A stretch of 24,167 nt of DNA, taken from positions 1-24,167 of the forward strand of contig CAIVXW010000434.1 in assembly GCA_903910005.1 (NCBI GenBank), in the 5' to 3' direction. The notes under the pieces were generated by a model, which made no database searches, was not told where the DNA came from, and saw only the letters and a program-made list of their open reading frames with translations. How positions within the stretch are numbered: the stretch's first letter is position 1; each line of letters opens with the position of its first letter. Source of the DNA: an uncultured Methylococcaceae bacterium. Lineage in GTDB: Bacteria; Pseudomonadota; Gammaproteobacteria; Methylococcales; Methylococcaceae. Position numbers and translations under genes: made by a program. Below, piece after piece: positions 7,407 through 14,130 of the stretch.

Positions 7407-8993
7407 ATGACCATGCACTACAGCCGTCGCGAATTTTTGCAAAATACTGCCTGCCTCACCCTGGCAACCGCTGCCCTGGGCAGAGTCTCCCCCGGCCAGG
7501 CGGCGCAGGCTGCCGAAACCCTTCACCTGGGCCCTGCCCGCAGTTTCAGCCACGAAGCCCTGATCGAACGGGCACGGCTGCTGTCGCGGGCACTGTACAG
7601 CCCGGCTCCCCGCATCATGCCGGATATCGTTCAGCAGATTGATTACGAAGCCTGGGGCCAGATCCGCTTCAAACCCGAGCAGGCCCTGTTTGCCAACGGC
7701 CCGCAACAGTACCCGGTCACCTTTTTTCATGTCGGCCAGTTTTTTCAGAAATCGGTCAGGATGCACCTGGTGGAAAACGGCAGGGCCCGGGAAATCCTCT
7801 ACAGTAACGATTATTTCGACATGCCGGGCGACAGCATTGCCCGTAAACTGCCCGACAAAACCGGCTTTGCCGGCTTCCGTTTACAGGAATCGCGGCAGCG
7901 GGAAGACTGGCGCACCCAGGACTGGGTAGCCTTTCTGGGAGCGGCCTATTTCCGTACCATCGGGGCTCTCAACCAATACGGCCTGTCAGCCCGGGGCGTG
8001 ATCGTCGATGCGGCTGAACCCACCCCCGAGGAGTTTCCCGATTTCACCGAGTTCTACCTTGAAGGGGCGGCCCGCGAGGGCGACCCTGTCATTGTTCATG
8101 CCTTGCTGGAAGGCCCCAGCCTGACCGGTGCCTACCGCTTTGAGTTGCTTCGTACCACCGGTGTGGTACAAACCATCGAAGCCAGCCTGTTTGTACGCAA
8201 GGACATCGCCCGCCTTGGCCTGGCTCCGCTGACGTCGATGTACTGGTTCAGTGAATCAGAAAAACGCCGTCTGGAAGACTGGCGTCCTGAAGTACACGAT
8301 TCGGACGGCTTGGCCATCTGGACCGGCAGCGGCGAACGCCTGTGGCGTCCCCTCATCAACCAGCCCTTTGCGGTGACCTCCAGTTTCGTTGACAACAATC
8401 CCAGGGGCTTTGGCCTGCTGCAACGGGATCGCAACTTTGAAAATTACCTGGACGGGGTCAATTATGAACGGCGTCCTTCGCTGTGGGTGGAACCGCTCGA
8501 TAACTGGGGACAGGGTTCGATACAACTGATCGAACTCCCCACGGACGACGAGATTCATGACAACATCGGCGTATACTGGCGACCGCAGGAACCGGCCCGG
8601 GCCGGCAGCACCTACCAATTGCGTTACCGGCTGCACTGGCTGGCGGACGAGCCGTATCCGGCCGGCGTGGCCCGCTGCGTGGCTACCCGCATCGGTCGTG
8701 GCGGACAGCCGGGTAAGCCCCGTCCCCGGGGAGTTTACAAATTCAGCGTCGAATTTGCCGGTGCCTCACTGGAACCGTTATGGGGTGATACGGTCAAGGC
8801 CCATCCGGTCATCACCGCCTCCAGCGGTGTAATCAAGGATGAGTTTATGCAACCGGTGCCCGGTACGCGACGCTGGCGGGCCATTTTTGACCTGATCCCG
8901 CAGGGCGATCAGCCGGTGGAACTGCGCCTGTTCCTGCAGGGTAACGGTGAAGCCCTCACCGAAACCTGGCTGTATCAATTCCGGCCTGTCTGA
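7407..8993 (+). CDS. opgD: Glucan biosynthesis protein, OpgD-like (Tat-exported)
   Basis: Periplasmic protein of the OpgG/OpgD (MdoG/MdoD) family, which shapes osmoregulated periplasmic glucans. The 528-residue product opens with a twin-arginine signal: SRREFL at residues 6-11, a hydrophobic stretch and an AQAAE cleavage-like region. A Tat signal is the mark of OpgD rather than Sec-exported OpgG. Family segments include FFHVGQFF, YGLSARGVIVD, EEFPDFTEFYLE, LTGAYRF, HDSDGLAIWTGSGERLWRPL, DNNPRGFGLLQRDRNFENY, RRPSLWVEPLDNWGQGSI, MATR-like VATRIGRGG and the terminal ETWLYQF. A TTG at 7371 would extend it by 12 residues, but the ATG at 7407 (or the one at 7413) places the RR motif correctly. No opgH glucan synthase is in the window, so its partner must be elsewhere. 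Confidence 0.92.
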   Translation: MTMHYSRREFLQNTACLTLATAALGRVSPGQAAQAAETLHLGPARSFSHEALIERARLLSRALYSPAPRIMPDIVQQIDYEAWGQIRFKPEQALFANGPQQYPVTFFHVGQFFQKSVRMHLVENGRAREILYSNDYFDMPGDSIARKLPDKTGFAGFRLQESRQREDWRTQDWVAFLGAAYFRTIGALNQYGLSARGVIVDAAEPTPEEFPDFTEFYLEGAAREGDPVIVHALLEGPSLTGAYRFELLRTTGVVQTIEASLFVRKDIARLGLAPLTSMYWFSESEKRRLEDWRPEVHDSDGLAIWTGSGERLWRPLINQPFAVTSSFVDNNPRGFGLLQRDRNFENYLDGVNYERRPSLWVEPLDNWGQGSIQLIELPTDDEIHDNIGVYWRPQEPARAGSTYQLRYRLHWLADEPYPAGVARCVATRIGRGGQPGKPRPRGVYKFSVEFAGASLEPLWGDTVKAHPVITASSGVIKDEFMQPVPGTRRWRAIFDLIPQGDQPVELRLFLQGNGEALTETWLYQFRPV

Positions 8994-9002
8994 CAGCCGC
9001 CG

Positions 9003-9506
9003 ATGACCCGTATGGCTAACCCCCTCAAATGGCTTGCTGTCCTGGCTGCCACCGTCGTGGTGGGTGTCGGACTCTGGCTGACTCCGCCCAAAGTCCCTGA
9101 CCTGACCCTGTCTGTCATCGATGGCCGTCGCATCCGACTGACCGCGTTGCAGGGCCAGCCGGTGCTGGTCAGTTTCTGGGCCAGCGATTGCAGGGCCTGT
9201 CTGGAAGAAATGCCGGCCCTGCAAGCCCTCTACACCGAGTTTGCACCGCAAGGCCTGCATCTGCTGGCCGTGGCCATGCCCTACGATCCGCCCAGCCGGG
9301 TGCTGAGTCTGGCCCGGGAGCGGCAGATACCCTACCCGGTCATTCTCGATCCGGACGGTGCCGCCGCCCGGGCCTTTGGTGCGGTGTCGCTGATTCCGCG
9401 CCATTTTCTGATTGATGCCAAAGGCCGGATTCGCCAGGACATCCTGGGAAAAATCGATCCCGCTACCTTGCGTCCCCTGTTGCTAACCTTGCTGGAGAAA
9501 ATTTGA
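9003..9506 (+). CDS. TlpA-like membrane-anchored thioredoxin-fold protein
   Basis: 167-residue protein with an N-terminal membrane segment (about residues 8-26) that would anchor a periplasmic thioredoxin-like domain of the TlpA/ResA/AhpC-TSA type. Seen in order: VPDLTLSVIDGRRIRLTALQGQPVLVSFWAS, the active-site SDCRACLEEMP with C63 and C66, and the cis-proline loop SLIPRHFLID followed by GRIRQDILG. These proteins reduce or oxidise disulfides outside the cytoplasm, often for cytochrome c maturation. The dipeptide RA between the cysteines is unlike the usual CxPC or CEPC of TlpA and ResA. It lies 9 bases after opgD, and its stop is 2 bases before the hemJ ATG, suggesting coupling to hemJ. Its precise substrate is unknown. 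Confidence 0.88.
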   Translation: MTRMANPLKWLAVLAATVVVGVGLWLTPPKVPDLTLSVIDGRRIRLTALQGQPVLVSFWASDCRACLEEMPALQALYTEFAPQGLHLLAVAMPYDPPSRVLSLARERQIPYPVILDPDGAAARAFGAVSLIPRHFLIDAKGRIRQDILGKIDPATLRPLLLTLLEKI

Positions 9507-9508
9507 CC

Positions 9509-9931
9509 ATGTGGCTCAAAGCCCTGCACATCATCTTCATGGTAACCTGGTTTGCCGGTCTGTTTTACCTGCCCCGGCTGTTCGTCTATCACGCCATGGC
9601 TGCTGATGCGGTCAGCGTGGAACGGTTCAAGATCATGGAGCGCAAGCTCTATTTTGGCATCATGACACCGGGCATGCTGCTGACCCTGCTGTTTGGCGTC
9701 TGGATGCTGCATGACTATGCCTGGGCCAGTTTTGGCCAGCAGGGCTGGCTGCATCTGAAATTGCTGCTGGTGGCCCTGCTGGTGGGGTATCACGTGGTTT
9801 GTGGTATCTGGCTGCAGGACTTCAAACACGATCAGAACCGGCGCAGCCATGTTTTTTACCGCTGGGCCAATGAGGTGCCGGTGTTATTCCTGTTTGCCAT
9901 TATTTTGCTGGCCAGCCTTAAACCTTTTTGA
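9509..9931 (+). CDS. hemJ: Protoporphyrinogen IX oxidase HemJ
   Basis: Inner-membrane protein of the HemJ (UPF0093) family, which oxidises protoporphyrinogen IX to protoporphyrin IX late in heme synthesis. The 140-residue product is mostly four or so hydrophobic segments. It carries the family signature: LKALHIIFMVTWFAGLFYLP (with H7), RLFVYHAM (H28), ERFKIMERKLYFGIMTPGM, the LHLKLLLV segment and the H-V-F-Y-R-W-A-N-E-V-P stretch. The ATG at 9509 is preceded by GGAG at 9494-9497; a TTG 6 bases upstream is an unlikely start. The stop of the TlpA-like gene is 2 bases before. The pairing with a thioredoxin-like protein fits a heme/cytochrome theme, but that link is inference. Confidence 0.9.
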   Translation: MWLKALHIIFMVTWFAGLFYLPRLFVYHAMAADAVSVERFKIMERKLYFGIMTPGMLLTLLFGVWMLHDYAWASFGQQGWLHLKLLLVALLVGYHVVCGIWLQDFKHDQNRRSHVFYRWANEVPVLFLFAIILLASLKPF

Positions 9932-9954
9932 TCTCACCCTGATGGAGCCATCAC

Positions 9955-10179
9955 ATGCCGACCTACGACTACCGCTGTCCACAATGCAACCATGCCTTCA
10001 GTGCCTTTCACGGAATGAAGGAAGCATCGCCCGCCTGTCCGTCGTGTGGCGGTGAGGTGCGTAAACTCCCGGTAGCCCCGGCCTTTGTCGGGACGGCCTC
10101 GGCCAAAACGGCGGCATCCGCCACGTCAACCCACGGTTGTGCCGCCGGTGCCTGCGGGTGCAAATACCCGGTCTCATGA
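9955..10179 (+). CDS. FmdB family zinc-ribbon protein
   Basis: 74-residue protein of the FmdB/CxxC_CxxC_SSSS family, thought to be a small regulatory or metal-binding protein; no reaction is known. The N-terminal zinc ribbon MPTYDYRCPQCNHAFSAFH has C8 and C11, paired with C28 and C31 in ACPSCGG. After a low-complexity Ala/Ser/Thr linker, the tail holds three more cysteines (C62, C67, C69) and a histidine in HGCAAGACGCKYPVS. The tail could bind another metal. It starts 23 bases after hemJ. Its TGA overlaps the moeA ATG as ATGA, so translation is probably coupled to moeA. Confidence 0.88.
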   Translation: MPTYDYRCPQCNHAFSAFHGMKEASPACPSCGGEVRKLPVAPAFVGTASAKTAASATSTHGCAAGACGCKYPVS

Positions 10180-11393
10180 ATTGCCCGATTCCGCCGCTGT
10201 CACTCACGGCGGCCCGTACCCGAATACTCAATACCCTCATCCCGCTGACGGCAACCGAACCGGTCGACCTGGCGACGGCAAGCGGGCGGATACTGGCCGA
10301 GCCACTGCGGGCCTGCCGTGATCTGCCGCCGTTTGCCTGTTCAGCCATGGACGGTTATGCCCTGCGTCACGCTGATCTGGCAGCGGCTGCTACCCTGACG
10401 GTGGTCGGCACGGTGTATGCCGGTTCCCCGTGGTCCGGGCATTTGGCAGCGGGACAATGCGTTCGCATCTTCACCGGCGCACCGCTACCCGCCGCTGCCG
10501 ATACGGTGGTGATGCAGGAGCAGGTGCAGCGCGACGGGGACGTCATCCGCATCACGGGCCAGCCCGGGCCTGGAGAACACGTCCGGCCACAGGGGGATGA
10601 AACCCGCTGCGGTGAGTATCTGCTGGCGGCCGGGCAACGCCTGACACCGGAACACATCGGCCTGCTGGCCTCGCAGGGGTTGGCCAGCGTCCGGGTCAGG
10701 GCGCGTCCCCGGGTAGCCCTGTTGACCACCGGCGACGAACTGTGTCCGCTGGGACAGGAACCCGGCCCCGGTCAGATTTACGACAGCAACCGCTACCTGC
10801 TCCGGGCATTGCTGGCAGAACAGGGGCTGACAGCTCAGGATCAGGGCATCATCCCCGATCAACCGGAGCGGCTGCGCCAGGCTCTGGTACAGGCTGCGGC
10901 GACCGCTGATGTCATTATCACCACCGGCGGGGCTTCTGTCGGCGATGCCGACTGGCTGGTAGACGCGGCCCGGCAACTGGGTGAGGTCTTTTTCTGGCAG
11001 GTGGCCATCAAACCCGGCAAACCCTTTTTGTTTGGGCAGATAGGCAACGCTTACCTGTTTGCCCTGCCGGGTAACCCGGTTGCGGTGTCGGTCACCTTCC
11101 GCCAACTGGTGTACCCGGCCCTGTTGGCCCTGATGGGCGGGGCGGTGCCGCTTCCTGTGCGCTTCAGGGCCAAAACCCTCACCGCCCTCAAAAAACCGCC
11201 GGGGCGGCTGGAATTCAGGCGGGCCTGGCTTGCAATGGACGCACAGGGCGAAACCACCGTGACGGCGGTCGACAAGCAGGGCTCCCATCAACTATCCGGT
11301 TTCGGTACGGCCAATGGTTTTATCGTACTGGAACCCGACTGTTCCGGGGTAGCGGCTGGCGAGTGGGTCAGCGTAGAACCCCTTTCGCCCTGA
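10176..11393 (+). CDS. moeA: Molybdopterin molybdenumtransferase MoeA
   Basis: Inserts molybdate into adenylated molybdopterin in the last step of molybdenum cofactor synthesis. The 405-residue product fits MoeA (E. coli 411). It shows the N-terminal MoeA signature PFACSAMDGYALR, RIFTGAPLPAAADTVVMQE, GEHVRPQGDE, the MPT-binding domain with LLTTGDEL, GQIYDSNRYLLRALL, TTGGASVGDADW, AIKPGKPFLFG and ALPGNPVAV, and a C-terminal beta domain ending in the GFIVLEPD region. The frame is open 13 codons further up inside the FmdB gene, but the ATG at 10176 forms a 4-base ATGA overlap with the FmdB stop and gives the normal N-terminus. No other Moco genes are present here. Confidence 0.96.
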   Translation: MNCPIPPLSLTAARTRILNTLIPLTATEPVDLATASGRILAEPLRACRDLPPFACSAMDGYALRHADLAAAATLTVVGTVYAGSPWSGHLAAGQCVRIFTGAPLPAAADTVVMQEQVQRDGDVIRITGQPGPGEHVRPQGDETRCGEYLLAAGQRLTPEHIGLLASQGLASVRVRARPRVALLTTGDELCPLGQEPGPGQIYDSNRYLLRALLAEQGLTAQDQGIIPDQPERLRQALVQAAATADVIITTGGASVGDADWLVDAARQLGEVFFWQVAIKPGKPFLFGQIGNAYLFALPGNPVAVSVTFRQLVYPALLALMGGAVPLPVRFRAKTLTALKKPPGRLEFRRAWLAMDAQGETTVTAVDKQGSHQLSGFGTANGFIVLEPDCSGVAAGEWVSVEPLSP

Positions 11394-11395
11394 GG

Positions 11396-11563
11396 GGTGA
11401 GTGGGGAATGGTGAGTGGGGCGGCCATCCTGGCCGCCGGCGAGTGGCGAAATGCGAATGGCATCCTGGGAGCGCGGCCATCCTGGCCGCCGGCGAGGGAT
11501 GAGTGAGTACTAACCCTGCCCCCTGCCCTCCGAACACTGAAAACTGAAAACTGAAAACTGAAC
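11396..11563. repeat. Repeat-rich spacer between moeA and galE
   Basis: The largest gap in the window (182 bases) is almost all repeat. GGTGAGTGGGG occurs at 11396-11406 and 11410-11420, spaced 14 bases apart (two 7-base steps). A 24-base direct repeat occurs at 11420-11443 and 11473-11496; each copy contains the hairpin GCGGCCA-TCC-TGGCCGC. Between the copies are 7-base-periodic units such as GAGTGGC, GAAATGC and GAATGGC. Finally ACTGAAA is repeated three times plus ACTGAAC at 11536-11563, ending 12 bases before the galE ATG. This resembles short tandem heptamer repeats (STRR) and palindromic REP-like elements known in other bacteria. No coding signal is seen. Confidence 0.8.
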
Positions 11564-11575
11564 AGGGCATTCATC

Positions 11576-12559
11576 ATGCAAAAAAAAGCTGTGCTGGTCA
11601 CCGGCGGGGCCGGTTATATCGGCAGTCATGTCGTCAAGCAACTGGGCGAACGGGGCGAGCGTCTGGTGGTACTGGACAATCTGGGTACCGGCTTCCGTGA
11701 AGCGGTGCTGTACGGCGATTTCATTGCCGGGGATACCGGCGATCCGGTGCTGGTTGCAAACATACTCAGGGACTACCCGATTGAATCGGTATTGCACTTC
11801 GCGGCCCATACCATCGTCCCCGAGTCGGTCAGTGATCCACTCAAATACTATGGCAACAACACCTGCCAGACCCTCAACCTGCTGCGCTGCTGTCGCGACG
11901 CCGGGGTTCAGCACCTCATTTTTTCCTCCACGGCCGCCGTCTACGGCATTGCCGGCAGCGAATTCATCACCGAAACCACCCCGACCGCGCCGATCAATCC
12001 CTACGGTTCTTCCAAACTGATGAGCGAATGGATGCTGCGGGATCTGTCAGCCGCCACCGGCCTGCGTCACGTGGCCTTGCGCTATTTCAATGTGGCGGGG
12101 TCTGATCCCGAAGGCCGGATTGGCCAATCCACCCGCAAGGCTACCCTGCTGATCAAGGTGGCTGCGGAAGTCGCCGTCGGCAAGCGCGACAAACTGTTGC
12201 TGTTCGGCACCGATTATCCTACCCCGGACGGCACCTGCATTCGCGATTACATCCATGTCAGCGATCTGGCAGATGCCCATGTCAAGGCACTGGAATACCT
12301 GCGTCAGGGGGGGGACTCCATCACGCTCAACTGCGGCTACGGCCACGGCTACAGTGTCCGTGCGGTCATTGATGCCATCAACCGGATACACGGCAGCCCG
12401 ATCCGGGTTGAGGAAGTCCCCCGCCGTGCGGGTGATCCGCCGCAACTGGTGGCTGCCGTATCCGCCATTCACGAGTGCCTGGGCTGGCAGGCCCGTCACG
12501 ACGACCTTGATTTCATCGTCAAAACCTCGCTGGCGTGGGAACACAACCCCCGCTACTGA
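11576..12559 (+). CDS. galE: UDP-glucose 4-epimerase GalE
   Basis: Interconverts UDP-glucose and UDP-galactose with bound NAD; needed for galactose use and for surface polysaccharide precursors. The 327-residue product is an extended short-chain dehydrogenase: NAD-binding GGAGYIGSH (residues 10-18), FAAHTIVPESVSDPLKYY, SSTAAVYG, the catalytic YGSSK (Y143, K147), LRYFNVAGSDP, TRDY-like CIRDYIHVSDLADAH, and LNCGYGHGYSVRAVIDA, typical of bacterial GalE. It has a weak AGGG ribosome-binding site 8 bases before the ATG and is preceded directly by ACTGAAA tandem repeats. It is separated from mpl by 93 bases, with a small hairpin (CTGCCG/CGGCAG, 12564-12583) between. Other nucleotide-sugar epimerases are close relatives, but GalE is the best fit. 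Confidence 0.93.
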   Translation: MQKKAVLVTGGAGYIGSHVVKQLGERGERLVVLDNLGTGFREAVLYGDFIAGDTGDPVLVANILRDYPIESVLHFAAHTIVPESVSDPLKYYGNNTCQTLNLLRCCRDAGVQHLIFSSTAAVYGIAGSEFITETTPTAPINPYGSSKLMSEWMLRDLSAATGLRHVALRYFNVAGSDPEGRIGQSTRKATLLIKVAAEVAVGKRDKLLLFGTDYPTPDGTCIRDYIHVSDLADAHVKALEYLRQGGDSITLNCGYGHGYSVRAVIDAINRIHGSPIRVEEVPRRAGDPPQLVAAVSAIHECLGWQARHDDLDFIVKTSLAWEHNPRY

Positions 12560-12652
12560 TCCCCTGCCGATTCCACCCGGCAGCACCACTGCCCGGCTTA
12601 TGCCCCGTCAGGGTCACCCTCCAGATTACACACAGTCAGGCTTGCACCACAC

Positions 12653-14041
12653 ATGAACATACACATCCTGGGTATTTGCGGAACCTTCATGGGCGGGCTG
12701 GCGATCATCGCCAGACAACTGGGTCATCAGGTAACGGGATCAGACCAAAACGTCTACCCGCCCATGAGTCTTCAGCTTCAGGAACAGGGCATTACCCTGA
12801 TGGAGGGGTATCGGGCGGAAAACATCGCCCACACTCCTGACCTGGTGGTGGTGGGCAATGCCATTTCGCGGGGAAACCCTGAAATAGAGGCCGTACTCAA
12901 TCAGGGACTGGCCTATACCTCGGGGCCGCAGTGGTTGTTCAACCACGTGCTGAAAGGCCACTGGATCATGGCAGTGGCCGGTACCCATGGTAAAACCACA
13001 ACCGCCAGCATGCTGGCCTGGATACTGGATCAGGCCGGTTATGAACCGGGATTTCTGATCGGGGGGGTTCCGCTCAATTTCGGCCAGTCTGCCCGGCTTG
13101 GCAGTGGCCAGTACTTTGTGATTGAAGCCGACGAATACGATACGGCTTTTTTCGACAAACGTTCCAAGTTTGTACACTACCACCCCCGCACTGCCATCCT
13201 TAACAATCTGGAATACGACCATGCCGACATATTCCCTGATCTGGCCGCGATTCAGCGTCAGTTCCACCATCTGATCCGCAGCATACCCGGCAACGGCCGC
13301 ATCGTGGTACCCGCCACGGATCAGGCCATTCAGGAGGTTCTGCAAATGGGCTGCTGGACCCCGGTGGAACGATTGGCCGAACAGGGCCAGGCTCCGGAAG
13401 CCGAATGGCACTACACCCTGCTGGAGCCTGATGCCAGCCGTATCGCCATCATCCAGGACGGCAAGGGCCGGGGGGTGATTGAGTGGTCTCTGAGCGGTCA
13501 GCACAATGCCCGCAATGCCCTGGCGGCGGTTGCGGCAGCCCATCATGCCGGTATCCAGGCCGACCAGTCCATTGCCGCCCTGTCGCGGTTCAGGAATGTC
13601 CGCAGACGAATGGAACTGCGGGCAGAAATCAACCAGGTCAGGATTTTTGATGATTTTGCCCATCACCCGACCGCCATCGCCACTACCCTGGCCGGACTCC
13701 GCGCCCGGGTAGGCGGACAACGCATCATTGCCTTGCTGGAGCCACGCTCCAACACCATGAAAATGGGGGTTCATGCCGATGAACTGGCGGCTTCGCTCAG
13801 TTCAGCCGACCGGGCCTATGTCTACCGGGCACCCGGACTGGGTTGGGACATCAACGGCAGCCTGGCGGCGAATACCGCCGTCCAGGTTGTGGCTGACATG
13901 GAGGATTTGATTCAGACGGTGGTTCAGGATACCCGCCCCGGTGACCATATCGTCATCATGAGCAACGGCGATTTTGGCCATATCCATGACAGGATAGCGG
14001 ATCGGCTGACGCTGCTGGCGGGTGAATCCGGCGTGAGCTGA
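12653..14041 (+). CDS. mpl: UDP-N-acetylmuramate:L-alanyl-gamma-D-glutamyl-meso-DAP ligase Mpl
   Basis: Murein-recycling enzyme that joins recovered tripeptide to UDP-MurNAc in the cytoplasm, returning it to peptidoglycan synthesis. The 462-residue product is a Mur ligase: N-terminal Rossmann-like GICGTFMGGLA (residues 7-17), the Mpl-type SDQNVYPPMS, NAISRGNPE, the ATP-binding GTHGKTTTAS (110-119), EADEYDTAFFDKRSKFVHY, LNNLEYDHADIF, the ARNALAAVAAAHHAG central motif and DDFAHHPTAI before a C-terminal domain with EPRSNTMKMG. The GTFMGGLA and YDTAFFDKRSKF segments distinguish Mpl from MurC. Two GC-rich hairpins follow the stop. Confidence 0.97.
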   Translation: MNIHILGICGTFMGGLAIIARQLGHQVTGSDQNVYPPMSLQLQEQGITLMEGYRAENIAHTPDLVVVGNAISRGNPEIEAVLNQGLAYTSGPQWLFNHVLKGHWIMAVAGTHGKTTTASMLAWILDQAGYEPGFLIGGVPLNFGQSARLGSGQYFVIEADEYDTAFFDKRSKFVHYHPRTAILNNLEYDHADIFPDLAAIQRQFHHLIRSIPGNGRIVVPATDQAIQEVLQMGCWTPVERLAEQGQAPEAEWHYTLLEPDASRIAIIQDGKGRGVIEWSLSGQHNARNALAAVAAAHHAGIQADQSIAALSRFRNVRRRMELRAEINQVRIFDDFAHHPTAIATTLAGLRARVGGQRIIALLEPRSNTMKMGVHADELAASLSSADRAYVYRAPGLGWDINGSLAANTAVQVVADMEDLIQTVVQDTRPGDHIVIMSNGDFGHIHDRIADRLTLLAGESGVS

Positions 14042-14043
14042 CT

Positions 14044-14063
14044 GACCCGGCTCAGGCCGGGTC
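14044..14063. terminator. Stem-loop after mpl
   Basis: An 8-base perfect stem, GACCCGGC and GCCGGGTC with loop TCAG, begins 3 bases after the mpl stop. It lacks a T-run on either strand. It lies in the convergent gap between mpl and the minus-strand gene ending at 14131, so it may serve both transcripts. Confidence 0.4.
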
Positions 14064-14069
14064 GGCATC

Positions 14070-14098
14070 CACCCCGCCTGCCGGCGGGAAACGGGGTG
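14070..14098. terminator. Second stem-loop between convergent genes
   Basis: Nested inverted repeats: an inner 6-base stem CCCGCC/GGCGGG with loop TGCC (14073-14088) overlaps an outer alternative CACCCCG/CGGGGTG pairing (14070-14076 with 14092-14098). There is no T-run. The inner hairpin resembles the one in the rpsU leader (shared CCCGCCTGC). Confidence 0.35.
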
Positions 14099-14130
14099 AA
14101 TGCCTGCGGTGTATCGTCCAGTCCCGGGCT

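Noticed and set aside
11420..11496. Could the direct repeats before galE be a CRISPR array?
   Set aside because: Only two copies, the repeat includes a tight hairpin, the single spacer is itself 7-base periodic, and no cas genes are present.
12740..13774. 344-codon minus-strand frame opposite mpl
   Set aside because: Lies entirely within mpl, whose Mur-ligase motifs are complete; composition is that of a shadow frame.
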